Shown piece after piece: positions 8,419-17,283 of a stretch of 64,000 nucleotides of DNA; positions within the stretch are counted from its first letter, which is position 1; every line of letters starts with the position of its first letter. A model generated the notes under the pieces. The model had not been told where the DNA came from. It searched no databases and worked only from the letters and a program-made list of their open reading frames with translations. A program made the translations under genes and the position numbers. Where the stretch lies: the NCBI GenBank assembly GCA_020544565.1, contig CP078014.1:2792016-2856015 (forward strand), given 5' to 3'. The DNA comes from Bradyrhizobiaceae bacterium. GTDB lineage: Bacteria > Pseudomonadota > Alphaproteobacteria > Rhizobiales > Xanthobacteraceae.

Positions 8419-9918
8419 ATGTTCCCCAAGCCGAAGCCCGTACTCGTCCCCAATACCTATGCCTATGAATCCGAGCCGATGGTCAAGGCGACGGGCTTTC
8501 GCGAATACGACGCGCGCTGGCTGTTCGGCAAGGAAATCAACCTGATGGGGATTCAGGCGCTGGGCATGGGGCTTGGCACACTGATCGCCGAGATGGGCCA
8601 GAAGCAGGAGATCGTCACCGCCCACGATTTCCGCGGCTATTCGGCCTCGATCAAATACGCGCTGATCTCGGGCCTCTTGGCGTCCGGCTGCAAGGTGCAC
8701 GACATCGGCCTCGCGGTGACGCCGATGGCCTATTTCGCCCAGTTCGAACTCGACGTGCCATGCGTCGCCATGGTCACCGCTTCGCACAACGACAACGGCT
8801 GGACCGGCGTCAAGATGGGCGCCAACAGGCCGCTGACCTTCGGGCCGGACGAGATGAACCGGCTGAAGGAGATCGTGCTCAACGCCGACTTCAAGCTCAA
8901 GCCGGCCGGCGGCTACCAGTTCCACGAGAACTTCCCGGCGCGCTACATCGCCGACCTCGTCGACCGCCCCAAGCTCAAGCGCAAGCTCAGGGTGGTGGTG
9001 GCCTGCGGCAATGGGACCGCCGGCGCCTTCGCACCCAAGGTGATGGAGGCGATCGGCTGCGAGGTGATCCCGCTCGACGTGGAGCTCGATCACACCTTCC
9101 CGAAATATAATCCGAACCCGGAAGACATGGAGATGCTGCACGCCATCCGCGACGCCGTGCTCGAACACAAGGCCGATGTCGGCCTCGGCTTCGACGGCGA
9201 CGGCGACCGCTGCGGCGTGGTCGACAACACCGGCGAGGAAATCTTCGCCGACAAGGTCGGCGTGATGCTGGCGCGCGACATGTCCGCGATCCACAAGAAC
9301 GCGCAATTCGTGGTGGACGTGAAATCGACCGGCCTGTTCGTGACGGACCCCGTGCTGCAAAAACAGGGCGCGCATGCGAGCTACTGGAAGACCGGCCATT
9401 CCTACATGAAGCGCCGCACCCACGAGTTGAAAGCGCTGGCCGGCTTCGAGAAATCGGGCCACTTCTTCTTCAACGCGCCGGTCGGACGCGGCTATGACGA
9501 CGGCCTGGTCTCGGCCATCGCGGTGTGCGAGATGCTCGACCGCGCGCCGGGCAAGACGATGTCGGACCTGCGCGAATCGCTGCCGAAGACGTGGTCGTCG
9601 CCGACCATGTCGCCGCACTGCGCCGACGAGACCAAATACGGCATCGTCGCGCAGGTGGTGAAGCATTTCGAGGACGTGAAGGCCAAGAGCGGCAAGGTCG
9701 CGGGCCAGCCGATCCGCGATCTCGTCACCGTCAACGGCGTCCGCGTCACCTGCGCCGACGGCAGCTGGGGCCTGGTGCGCGCCTCCAGCAACAAGCCGGA
9801 GCTGGTGGTGGTGGTGGAAAGCCCGGTGTCCGAGCAGCGCATGCGCGACATGTTCGAGGCGATGGACGCGGTGCTGCGCACCCATCCCGAGGTCGGCGAA
9901 TACAATCAGAAGATCTGA
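8419..9918 (+). CDS. Phosphomannomutase/phosphoglucomutase
   Basis: This 499-residue alpha-D-phosphohexomutase interconverts hexose 1- and 6-phosphates for nucleotide-sugar and polysaccharide synthesis. The active-site phosphoserine lies in VTASHNDNGWTGVK, the metal loop is FDGDGDRCG, the sugar-binding loop is around FEKSGHFFF, and the C-terminal phosphate-binding part contains RASSNKPELVVVVES. It resembles AlgC/ManB proteins (usually about 460 residues) with a slightly longer N-terminus. Sequence alone does not settle mannose versus glucose preference. Together with ugd it would supply envelope glycan precursors. Confidence 0.9.
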   Translation: MFPKPKPVLVPNTYAYESEPMVKATGFREYDARWLFGKEINLMGIQALGMGLGTLIAEMGQKQEIVTAHDFRGYSASIKYALISGLLASGCKVHDIGLAVTPMAYFAQFELDVPCVAMVTASHNDNGWTGVKMGANRPLTFGPDEMNRLKEIVLNADFKLKPAGGYQFHENFPARYIADLVDRPKLKRKLRVVVACGNGTAGAFAPKVMEAIGCEVIPLDVELDHTFPKYNPNPEDMEMLHAIRDAVLEHKADVGLGFDGDGDRCGVVDNTGEEIFADKVGVMLARDMSAIHKNAQFVVDVKSTGLFVTDPVLQKQGAHASYWKTGHSYMKRRTHELKALAGFEKSGHFFFNAPVGRGYDDGLVSAIAVCEMLDRAPGKTMSDLRESLPKTWSSPTMSPHCADETKYGIVAQVVKHFEDVKAKSGKVAGQPIRDLVTVNGVRVTCADGSWGLVRASSNKPELVVVVESPVSEQRMRDMFEAMDAVLRTHPEVGEYNQKI

Positions 9919-9983
9919 CCGCGCGACGGCGGTGCAGTCCGCCCGGCCCGTTGGAGCGGCTGGGTTGAGACGAAATCAACCTT

Positions 9984-10104
9984 CGTCATGCCCGGCTTTA
10001 TGCCGGGCATCCACGTCTTGGATGTTTCAACAAAATAAGGCGTGGATGGCCGGGCTAAAGGGCGTTCACGCCCGTCTTCGACTGGCTATGGCCGGCCGTG
10101 ACGA
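9984..10104. repeat. Dispersed palindromic repeat, family A (long form)
   Basis: Starts with CGTCATGCCCGGC, contains a GCATCCACGTC and GGCGTGGATGGC arm pair, an extra GGGCGTTCACGCCC hairpin, and ends with GTGACG. It lies between the convergent phosphomutase and Lrp-type genes. The closest copy in the window is 60786-60904. Confidence 0.88.
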
Positions 10105-10133
10105 ATCAGTCTGTTTCTCAAAATATAAAATGC

Positions 10134-10643
10134 TCAGGCCGCCGTCAGCGCCGGCACCGGCAGCGCAGTGACCGACTTGATCTTCTCCATGGCGAAGCGC
10201 GAGGTGACGTTCTTCAGCGCCACCGCGCTGATGAGCTTTTTGTAGAAGATGTCATAGCTCTGCATGTCGGCGACGACCACGCGCAGCATGTAATCGACGT
10301 CGCCAGCCATGCGGTAGAATTCCATCACCTCCGGCATGGCGCTGACGGCGTCGGCGAATGTCTTCAGCCAGGCGTCGGAATGATCGCCGCTCTCCACCGA
10401 GACGAACACGGTGATGCCGAGGCCGATCCTGTTCTGATCCACCAGCGCCACCCGGCGCAAGATGACGCCCTCGGCCTCCAGGCGCTGGATGCGCTTCCAG
10501 CACGGGGTGGAGGACAGCCCGACCCGGTCGCCGATCTCGGCCACCGACAGGGAGGCATCGTCCTGCAGAACGGTGAGGATCTTGCGATCGATCGCGTCGA
10601 GGCGGCGCGGCGGATCGAAGCTTATGGCGGCGACGTCAGACAT
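10134..10643 (-). CDS. Lrp/AsnC-family transcriptional regulator
   Basis: From the ATG at 10643 it has 169 residues; an upstream in-frame ATG at 10658 gives 174, and neither start has a strong ribosome-binding site. The N-terminal helix-turn-helix spans LDAIDRKILTVLQDDASLSV to SSTPCWKRIQRLEAEGVI, followed by the RAM effector-binding domain with DYMLRVVVADMQSYDIF. Family members sense amino acids and often control a nearby transporter or catabolic gene, but none is adjacent here apart from the sugar kinase on the same strand. The effector is unknown. Confidence 0.92.
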   Translation of the reverse strand: MSDVAAISFDPPRRLDAIDRKILTVLQDDASLSVAEIGDRVGLSSTPCWKRIQRLEAEGVILRRVALVDQNRIGLGITVFVSVESGDHSDAWLKTFADAVSAMPEVMEFYRMAGDVDYMLRVVVADMQSYDIFYKKLISAVALKNVTSRFAMEKIKSVTALPVPALTAA

Positions 10644-10727
10644 GGGAAATTTTTCCATTTATCAGGGTCTGAGACCAGATATATAGAAAATCATTCCATG
10701 ACAACCCCAAACCTCGCGACATCACGC

Positions 10728-11681
10728 TCAGGGGGGCAGTACCGCCGCTCCGGAGGCCAGAAAGGCATCGACCTCGGAGCGGGTGGGCGAGCCGAACGCG
10801 CCGCCGAACCGGGTGCATTTCAGCGCCGCCGTCGCCGAGGCGAAGCGCAGCGCCTGCTCCAGCGGCTGGCCTTCGACCACCGCCAGGGTGAACGCACCGT
10901 GGAACACGTCGCCGGCCCCCAGCGTATCCACGGTGTGGACCGGAAACGCCGGCATGTGCCGCGGCGCGCCGTCGCCATCGAGCCAGTCCACGCCGCGCAC
11001 GCCAGAGGTGACGCCGAGCAAGGCCGGCGTCAGTTTCGCGACCTTGCGCAACGAGGCGATCTCGTCGCTCTCGCCCGCGGTGGCGCGCAGCGCTTCCGCC
11101 GAGAAGATGATGTGGGACGACACCTGCAGCAGCCCCTCGCGCAGCGACATCAGGCGGTCGGCATCGACCACCACGGGCAATCCGCGCCGGTGCGCCTCGG
11201 CGCAGAGGTCGGTGGCGAATTCGGCGCAGCGGCTTTCGGTGAGGATGGCGTCGCACGAAGCCAGCAATTGGTCGCTGTCCGGCAACTGCACGCTCCACAG
11301 TTTCGGATCGCGATAGGTGACGATGGTGCGCTCGCCCGACGGATCGATCATGATGGTCGAGATCGGCGTCACCACGTCGGGCACCGCGATCAGTCCCGAG
11401 GCATCGACGCCTTCGTTCGCGAGCTGGTCGCGGATATAGCCGCAAGCCTGCTCCTGCAGCCCGCCAACTGGACCGCACAGCGTCGCCCGGCCGCCGAGCC
11501 GCGCGATGCCGATCGCCGCGTTGGGCCCGTTGCCGCCGGCGATCTCGGCGAATTCCGTGGCGGATTCCTTGTGGCCGCGGTCGGGCAGATGCGCGATGCG
11601 GAAGATCAGATCGCGCACCGGCATGCCGATGCACAGAATGCGCGGCGATTGCGTTCGCCGCCTGCGATCGTCGGAAGTCAT
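10728..11681 (-). CDS. PfkB-family carbohydrate kinase
   Basis: This 317-residue ribokinase-like kinase starts at the ATG at 11681 (MTSDDRRR); the longer frame up to 11789 has no family similarity. It shows the two PfkB signatures: GGNGPNAAIGIARLGG near residue 50 and the C-terminal DTLGAGDVFHGAF with the catalytic Asp. The substrate (ribose, fructose, adenosine or another sugar) cannot be decided from the sequence. It lies between nudC and the Lrp-type regulator, all on the reverse strand, with gaps of about 70-115 bases. Confidence 0.88.
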   Translation of the reverse strand: MTSDDRRRRTQSPRILCIGMPVRDLIFRIAHLPDRGHKESATEFAEIAGGNGPNAAIGIARLGGRATLCGPVGGLQEQACGYIRDQLANEGVDASGLIAVPDVVTPISTIMIDPSGERTIVTYRDPKLWSVQLPDSDQLLASCDAILTESRCAEFATDLCAEAHRRGLPVVVDADRLMSLREGLLQVSSHIIFSAEALRATAGESDEIASLRKVAKLTPALLGVTSGVRGVDWLDGDGAPRHMPAFPVHTVDTLGAGDVFHGAFTLAVVEGQPLEQALRFASATAALKCTRFGGAFGSPTRSEVDAFLASGAAVLPP

Positions 11682-11795
11682 GGATACAACGCCCCACCTG
11701 GTATCAGCCCGCCGGCGCGGACCTTGACGGATAACGGATCGCGCGGCGACCGGTTCCATGGATCGGCCCGGAACCGTGGCCGTGCGCAACGCGCG

Positions 11796-12722
11796 TCAGC
11801 TCAGCCAGTGCGCCAGCAGATGGTGGGCGATGGCCACGGGATGCGGGCCCGTCTGACCCTGCGGGTGCGTCCCCGCCAGCATCGCCGCGACCTCGTCGCG
11901 GCTGAACCAGCGCGCATCCTCAAGCTCGGTGCGGTCCACCACGATGTCGGTGGTGGTGGCGCGCGCGGTGCATCCGATCATCAGCGACGACGGATAGGGC
12001 CACGGCTGCGTCATGTAATAGCGCACGTCCTCGCAGCGGATGTGCGATTCTTCCCAGATCTCGCGGCACACCGCCTGCTCGATGGTCTCCGCCGCCTCGA
12101 CGAATCCGGCGAGGCACGACCACATGGTGGGCGGAAACTGCGCCTGCCGGCCAAGCAGGCACTTGTCGCCCGCCGTCACCAGCATGATCACCACCGGATC
12201 GGTGCGCGGGAAATGTTCGGCCTTGCAGCTCGGGCATTCGCGCTTCCAGCCGCCTTCGGCCATTTTGGTCCGCACCCCGCAATTGGCGCAGAAGCCGTGG
12301 CGCTGGTGCCAGCCCACCAGCGATTTGGCCATGGCGATGGTGGACAATTCGCGCGCCGCCACCGCGCCGCTCGCCGCCACCGCGCGCAGGTTCTCGACAC
12401 CGACGTCCTTGCGGCCAAGCAGATCCTCGGCCGCGGCCGGGCTGATGCCCATGCCGAACACCGCCGCGCCATCGCGCAGACCGAGGAAAATGGTGCCGGG
12501 ATTGGCTCCGAATTTGCGCGCCTCGTCCAGCGTCAGCGCCGCGCGGGGCCCGTCCGCGTCCTGCGCCATCAGCAGCGAATCGCGATGAATGACATAGGCC
12601 CGCGCGTCGCGATGGCCCTCCAGCGCGAACAGTCTGTCGTCATTGGCGCGCAGATGGGCGGCGCGGTCGATGGGATCGGAGACGAAGCCCGGCTGCCCGA
12701 GCGGAAAGGAATCAGACGGCAT
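11796..12722 (-). CDS. nudC: NADH pyrophosphatase (Nudix) NudC
   Basis: NudC hydrolyses NAD(H) to NMN(H) and AMP and, in characterised homologues, removes NAD caps from RNA. The 308-residue protein has an N-terminal NUDIX-like domain, a zinc ribbon with CANCG and CPSCK (about residues 147-165), and the Nudix box GFVEAAETIEQAVCREIWEE (about 210-229). The box ends in EESHI where the usual form is EESGI, so the conserved Gly is replaced by His. The SQPWPYPSS-type NudC motif is present as TQPWPYPSS. It begins 9 bases after the HIT gene ends and is probably cotranscribed with it. Confidence 0.93.
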   Translation of the reverse strand: MPSDSFPLGQPGFVSDPIDRAAHLRANDDRLFALEGHRDARAYVIHRDSLLMAQDADGPRAALTLDEARKFGANPGTIFLGLRDGAAVFGMGISPAAAEDLLGRKDVGVENLRAVAASGAVAARELSTIAMAKSLVGWHQRHGFCANCGVRTKMAEGGWKRECPSCKAEHFPRTDPVVIMLVTAGDKCLLGRQAQFPPTMWSCLAGFVEAAETIEQAVCREIWEESHIRCEDVRYYMTQPWPYPSSLMIGCTARATTTDIVVDRTELEDARWFSRDEVAAMLAGTHPQGQTGPHPVAIAHHLLAHWLS

Positions 12723-12731
12723 TGCGATGTC

Positions 12732-13148
12732 TCAACTCAACCAGATCTTGCGGCGTAGCGCCGCGATGAAAGCGTCCAGCTCCTGCGGATCGTGCGCGAG
12801 CGGCGGCACCACGCCCCACACCGGACGCGGCCACGCGGCGTCCGTGGTACGCCGCGCGATGATGTGGACGTGCAACTGTGGAACCACGTTACCCAGCGCC
12901 GCGACATTGAGCTTGTCCGGCTTCGTCACCTCCTGCAGCGCCCGCGCCACGCGGTTGATCTCGGTGATCAACTGGGCTTGCGCCACCTCGTCGAGATCGA
13001 TGATCTCGACCGCGCCGGAACGGCGCGGCACCAGCAGCAGCCACGGATAGTTGGCGTCCTTGATGACGAGCACGCGCGACAGCGGCAGGTCGCCGACGGA
13101 CACGGTGTCTTGTTCGAGGGTCGCATGCAGCGACCAGGCGGCGGGCAT
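12732..13148 (-). CDS. HIT-family nucleotide hydrolase
   Basis: This 138-residue protein starts at the ATG at 13148, which begins the conserved MPAAWSLHATLEQDT. The histidine triad is seen as QLHVHIIAR, so the central HxHxx pattern is present. HIT proteins cleave nucleoside phosphoramidates, dinucleoside polyphosphates or AMP conjugates. This compact proteobacterial branch has no assigned substrate. Its partner nudC follows 9 bases downstream, so both may act in nucleotide sanitation. Confidence 0.9.
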   Translation of the reverse strand: MPAAWSLHATLEQDTVSVGDLPLSRVLVIKDANYPWLLLVPRRSGAVEIIDLDEVAQAQLITEINRVARALQEVTKPDKLNVAALGNVVPQLHVHIIARRTTDAAWPRPVWGVVPPLAHDPQELDAFIAALRRKIWLS

Positions 13149-13313
13149 CGGACGAAATCTCGGAGTCTCGTGAAAAACGGCGGCGTGACGGCAATCGAAC
13201 AGGCGGTGGGTCCGCGCGCGGCCACCGCCGCGCCCGGAATAAGCCCGTTGGCCACGGTAACCAAGGGTTTTCGCCGAATGCAACCGCGGGGCGAACATGC
13301 CAGCGCCGCGTGC

Positions 13314-13342
13314 TTGCTTTCCGGCGCTTTTGGCCCCAAATA
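13314..13342 (+). promoter_or_regulatory. Candidate promoter of the SRP RNA gene
   Basis: A -35-like TTGCTT at 13314-13319 and a -10-like CAAATA at 13337-13342 are 17 bases apart. The predicted start would fall at about 13348-13350, which agrees with the 5' end of the SRP RNA inferred from its terminal helix. The hexamers are weak, so support comes mainly from position. Confidence 0.45.
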
Positions 13343-13348
13343 GGGACC

Positions 13349-13447
13349 GGGAGATTGGCGGTGGACGAGCCACTCGCCAACCGGGTCAGGTCCGGAAGGA
13401 AGCAGCCCTAACGAGGTCCGGATCGGGTCGCTCGTCAGTCTCCTACC
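13349..13447 (+). ncRNA. ffs: Bacterial small SRP RNA (4.5S)
   Basis: The core GGTCAGGTCCGGAAGGAAGC at 13384-13403, with CAGCC after it, is the universally conserved domain IV hairpin that binds Ffh. The terminal stem is visible: GGAGATTGGCGGTGGACGAGC at the 5' side pairs with GCTCGTCAGTCTCC at the 3' side. A T-rich run (CCTCTTTT) follows at about 13446-13454 and could end transcription. The RNA lies 91 bases before dnaX, the usual place in many alphaproteobacteria. Ends are placed by pairing and may be a few bases off. Confidence 0.93.
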
Positions 13448-13538
13448 TCTTTTCATGCCGGGGCGGGCGCGATGCCGGCCGACTGCCCGCCATCCGCGTG
13501 GCAGAGCGGCGCGCCGATGAACCAATGCGGATCGCTCG

Positions 13539-15440
13539 ATGCCCGATTCCGACCTCCCTGGCCTGAGTGCGGGCGATCACGCGAGCCTCGGCGGCGGTCT
13601 TGGCCTTGCCGATCCAGGAGCGGCCGTGACCGCAAGCGCGTCCGGCTATCGCGTGCTGGCGCGCAAATATCGTCCTTCGAATTTCAACGACCTGATCGGC
13701 CAGGACGCCATGGTCCGTACCCTCTCGAACGCCTTCGAGACCGGACGGATTCCGCAGGCCTGGATCCTCACCGGCGTGCGCGGCGTCGGCAAGACCACCA
13801 CCGCCCGCATCCTTGCCCGCGCGCTGAACTACGAACTGCCGGACGGATCGGTGAAGGGGCCGACCATCCACATGCCGGTGCCCGGCGTGCACTGCCAGGC
13901 GATCATGGAAAGCCGCCATATCGACATTCTCGAAATGGACGCGGCCTCCCACACCGGCATCGACGACGTGCGCCAGATCACCGACGGCGTGCGTTACGCG
14001 CCGACGAGTGCGCGCTACAAGGTCTACATCATCGACGAGGTTCACATGCTGTCGGAGAAGGCGTTCAACGCCTTCCTCAAGACGCTGGAGGAGCCGCCCG
14101 AGCACGCCAAATTCGTGTTCGCCACCACCGAGATCCGCAAGGTGCCGGTCACGGTGCTGTCGCGCTGCCAGCGCTTCGACCTGCGCCGCGTCGAGGCCGA
14201 CGTGCTGATGGCGCACCTGTCGAATATCGCCACGAAAGAGGGCGTGCAGGCCGAACCCGAGGCGCTTGGCCTGATCGCCCGCGCCGCCGAAGGCTCGGTG
14301 CGCGATTCGCTGTCGCTGCTCGATCAGGCCATCGCCCATGCGGCGGGGCTGGTGCGCGCCGAGGACGTGCGCCAGATGCTCGGCCTCGCCGACCGCACCC
14401 GCATCATCGATCTGTTCCAGTCGCTCGCCAGCGGCGACATCGCCGCCGCCTTCAGGGAATTCCGCGACCAGTACGACACCGGCGCCGACCCCGTGGTGGT
14501 GCTGAGCGACCTCGCGGAATTCGTCAACTTCGTCACGCGGGTCAAGATCGTGCCGGCGACGGCGGACAATCTGGCGCTGGGCGAGACCGAGCGCACGCGC
14601 GGGCGCGATTTCGCCGCCAAGCTGTCGATGCGCGTGCTGTCGCGGATGTGGCAGATGCTGCTCAAGGGTATCGCCGAGGTCAAGGACGCGACGCGACCGC
14701 AGGCCGCCGCCGAAATGGTGCTGGTGCGCATCGCCTATGCCGCCGACCTGCCGACGCCCGACGAGGCGATCAAAATGATCGACGCCAATGGCGGCGGTTC
14801 GCCCGCGCTCGGCGGCGGCAATACTGGTGGCAGCGCCGCGCCGCGCGGCGGCGCCACGATGCTTGCGCCCGCCGCCAGCAGCGACGGAGCGCCGCTGCGC
14901 GCTGTCTCCACCATGCGCGCGGGCGGCGACAACGCCCTGCGGGCGCAGTTGAGCGCACCCGCACCAACCTTAGCACCAACCCCCGCGCCTGCCGAAGCGG
15001 CCCCGGCGCTGCGGCTAAACAGCTTCGCCGACATCGTCGAGCTCGCCGGCAAGAAGCGCGACCTTCAGATCAAGTCCGCGCTGGAAGGCGACGTCCGCCT
15101 GGTGCGGATGGAAGACGGGCGGCTTGAACTGGCGCTGGAGCGCAGCGCCGCGCGTTCCATGATCAACGACCTGCAACGCAAGCTCGAACAATGGACCGGG
15201 CGGCGCTGGGCGGTGATCGTGTCCAACGACGCCGGCCAGCCGACGCTGCGCGAGCAGGCGCAGGCCGCCAAGGCGCGCCTCAAGGACGGCGCCCATGCCG
15301 ACCCGCGGGTGCAGGCGGTGCTGTCGCGCTTTCCCGGCGCGCAGATCGTCGAGGTGCGGCCGATCGCGCCGGACACCGGCTCCGACGCGGAGGACGGCCC
15401 GGTCGCGGCGGCGGAAGACGACGATTTCGACAACGATTGA
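13539..15440 (+). CDS. dnaX: DNA polymerase III subunits gamma/tau
   Basis: DnaX is the clamp-loader ATPase that ties the replicative polymerases together. The 633-residue protein starts at the ATG at 13539. The AAA+ core has Walker A GVRGVGKTTTAR (about residues 79-90), Walker B YIIDEVHML and the sensor/arginine-finger block VTVLSRCQRFDLRR. A Gly/Ala/Pro-rich linker is at about 415-490, and the C-terminal tau domain follows. Most of the four zinc-binding cysteines usual between Walker A and B are missing; only one (in VHCQAIMESRH) is evident. No A-rich slippery site for a short gamma product was seen. It heads the dnaX-ebfC-recR group. Confidence 0.96.
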   Translation: MPDSDLPGLSAGDHASLGGGLGLADPGAAVTASASGYRVLARKYRPSNFNDLIGQDAMVRTLSNAFETGRIPQAWILTGVRGVGKTTTARILARALNYELPDGSVKGPTIHMPVPGVHCQAIMESRHIDILEMDAASHTGIDDVRQITDGVRYAPTSARYKVYIIDEVHMLSEKAFNAFLKTLEEPPEHAKFVFATTEIRKVPVTVLSRCQRFDLRRVEADVLMAHLSNIATKEGVQAEPEALGLIARAAEGSVRDSLSLLDQAIAHAAGLVRAEDVRQMLGLADRTRIIDLFQSLASGDIAAAFREFRDQYDTGADPVVVLSDLAEFVNFVTRVKIVPATADNLALGETERTRGRDFAAKLSMRVLSRMWQMLLKGIAEVKDATRPQAAAEMVLVRIAYAADLPTPDEAIKMIDANGGGSPALGGGNTGGSAAPRGGATMLAPAASSDGAPLRAVSTMRAGGDNALRAQLSAPAPTLAPTPAPAEAAPALRLNSFADIVELAGKKRDLQIKSALEGDVRLVRMEDGRLELALERSAARSMINDLQRKLEQWTGRRWAVIVSNDAGQPTLREQAQAAKARLKDGAHADPRVQAVLSRFPGAQIVEVRPIAPDTGSDAEDGPVAAAEDDDFDND

Positions 15441-15502
15441 TCACGATGGACAGCGGCGCGCGGAGACTAGCCCGCGCCACGACAACCGGATGAGGACAGG
15501 TC

Positions 15503-15823
15503 ATGGCTGACTTTCTCGGCATGATGAAACAGGCGGCGCAGCTTCAATCCAAGATGAAGGCGTTGCAGGAGGAGCTTGACCATGTCGAGGTCGAGGGCCT
15601 GTCGGGCGGCGGCCTCGTCGCCGTGCGCATGACCGCGAAAGGCGACGTTAAGGCGGTGAAGATCGACCCGTCGCTGATGAAGGCCGACGAGTGCGAGATC
15701 CTCGAAGACCTGCTGGTCACCGCGCATAACGACGCCCGCCGCAAGGCCGAGGCCGCGATGCAGGAGAAGATGCAGGCGCTCACCGGCGGTCTCGGTCTGC
15801 CGCCGGGTCTCGGTCTCGGCTGA
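15503..15823 (+). CDS. ebfC: YbaB/EbfC nucleoid-associated protein
   Basis: This 106-residue homodimeric DNA-binding protein is encoded, as usual, between dnaX and recR. It shows [20 protein letters not shown] followed by the amphipathic helix and the central [20 protein letters not shown] strand region. The C-terminus is Gly/Leu-rich. It starts 62 bases after the dnaX stop and is probably cotranscribed. Homologues associate with the nucleoid and affect DNA repair, but no enzymatic role is known. Confidence 0.93.
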   Translation: MADFLGMMKQAAQLQSKMKALQEELDHVEVEGLSGGGLVAVRMTAKGDVKAVKIDPSLMKADECEILEDLLVTAHNDARRKAEAAMQEKMQALTGGLGLPPGLGLG

Positions 15824-15834
15824 GGTTGAATAAT

Positions 15835-15924
15835 CGTCATTGCGCGGAGCGCAAGCGACGAAGCAATCCGGTTCTTTGTCCGCTGCAATCATCTCTGGAT
15901 TGCTTCGCTTCGCTCGCAATGACG
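15835..15924. repeat. Dispersed palindromic repeat, family B
   Basis: Runs from CGTCATTGCGCGGAGCGCAAGC through AAGCAATCC and GGATTGCTTCG to CGCAATGACGG. It is inserted between ebfC and recR, inside an operon that is usually compact, and so could reduce or tune read-through into recR. Confidence 0.9.
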
Positions 15925-15960
15925 GCATCTTTGGCTACAAGGTTTGAAGAGCTTTCTTGA

Positions 15961-16566
15961 ATGGTGTCATCCGTCGCAGGCCCCGAGATCGAGCGGCTGA
16001 TCCAGTTGCTGGCGCGGCTGCCGGGGCTCGGCCCGCGCTCGGCGCGTCGCGCCGCGCTACACCTGATCAAGAAGCGCGAGGCGCTGATGACGCCGCTGGC
16101 GGCGGCGCTGCAGGTGGCGATCGACAAGATCGAGGTGTGCGGCACCTGCGGCAACATCGACACGCAGAACCCGTGCACGGTGTGCACCGACGCGCGCCGC
16201 GATCCGTCGATCATCGTGGTGGTGACCGACGTCGCCGACCTGTGGGCGCTGGAGCGCGCTCATGCCGTCAACGGGCTCTATCACGTGCTCGGCGGCACGC
16301 TGTCGCCGCTCGACGGCGTCGGCCCGCAGGATCTGACCATCGACGCGCTGGTCAGGCGCGCACACGATCCGCGCGTCGGCGAGATCATCCTCGCCCTCAA
16401 TGCCACGGTCGACGGCCAGACCACCGCGCACTACATCACCGACCTGTTGCAGGACGCCGACGTCAGGATCACCCGCCTCGCCCACGGCGTGCCGGTGGGC
16501 GGCGAACTCGACTATCTCGACGAAGGCACGCTATCCGCCGCCATGCGGCAGCGGACGCTGTTCTGA
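15961..16566 (+). CDS. recR: Recombination mediator protein RecR
   Basis: RecR works with RecF and RecO to load RecA on gapped DNA. The 201-residue length is normal. An N-terminal helix-hairpin-helix ([17 protein letters not shown]) is followed by a zinc finger with CGTCG and CTVC (about residues 60-75) and a Toprim domain starting at [16 protein letters not shown]. The C-terminal Walker-B-like tail [16 protein letters not shown] is present. It follows dnaX and ebfC, separated from ebfC by a palindromic repeat. Confidence 0.95.
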   Translation: MVSSVAGPEIERLIQLLARLPGLGPRSARRAALHLIKKREALMTPLAAALQVAIDKIEVCGTCGNIDTQNPCTVCTDARRDPSIIVVVTDVADLWALERAHAVNGLYHVLGGTLSPLDGVGPQDLTIDALVRRAHDPRVGEIILALNATVDGQTTAHYITDLLQDADVRITRLAHGVPVGGELDYLDEGTLSAAMRQRTLF

Positions 16567-16709
16567 GCCGTCCTGCGCCGACGCCACAAACCAGATGAGC
16601 GATGCGCTGGTCACCGAATGGAACGTTGTCGCCAAGCACTGGTGCGCTTGCCAGTTTCTGGACACCCGCCCTAGCCTTACAATTTCGGATATCTATTTTG
16701 GGGCGGGTC

Positions 16710-17279
16710 ATGTCATTGCGGCGCAGTCTGTTTGCTCCCTTCGTTTGTGCAACCTTGTTCTTCTTATCTCCGGCGGCCGTCCATTCCGCCTTTGCCCAAA
16801 TTCAGGTCGCGGCGATCGGCGACAGCAATGTTTACGGCAAGGGTGTTTCGACTTCGGAGAACTATCCGAGCCAGCTTCGGGCTGCCCTCAACGCCCGCGG
16901 TCTGAACGTCAATGTCAGCAATGGTGGGATCAATGGCGACACCAGTGCCGGCCTTGCGGGACGCCTGGATTCCGCTGTGCCGTCCGGCACGCGGGTTGCG
17001 GTGATCTGGATCGGCGTCAACGATGCGCGCCGTGGGGTTAGCCGTCAGGAAATCCAGGCCAATGTCGCAGGCATTGTCAGCCGCCTGAAGGCCAGAGGGA
17101 TCGAGAGCTATGTGATCCGGCCGCCGGTTTACGACGTGGCTGATCATCAGAATCCCGCACTCACCGTCGGCGGCGGCGACAAACATTTTAACGCGGCGGG
17201 CTACAGAAAGATGGTCGGCAAGACCATTGGGCCGATTGCAGCGCTGGTCGGCAAGGCCGCGAAGAAGAAAGCGGACTGA
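16710..17279 (+). CDS. Secreted SGNH/GDSL-type esterase
   Basis: This 189-residue protein starts at the ATG at 16710 with a GGGGCGGG ribosome-binding site; the longer frame to 16602 lacks one. A signal peptide is clear (RRSLFAPF then a hydrophobic core, cleaved near SAFA-Q). Block I is AIGDSNVYG with the nucleophilic Ser, block III is WIGVND, and block V is GGGDKHFNAAGY with the Asp/His pair. It resembles TesA-like lysophospholipase/thioesterase proteins. Base composition looks less GC-rich than the neighbours, so late acquisition is possible. The substrate is unknown. Confidence 0.85.
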   Translation: MSLRRSLFAPFVCATLFFLSPAAVHSAFAQIQVAAIGDSNVYGKGVSTSENYPSQLRAALNARGLNVNVSNGGINGDTSAGLAGRLDSAVPSGTRVAVIWIGVNDARRGVSRQEIQANVAGIVSRLKARGIESYVIRPPVYDVADHQNPALTVGGGDKHFNAAGYRKMVGKTIGPIAALVGKAAKKKAD

Positions 17280-17283
17280 GCCA

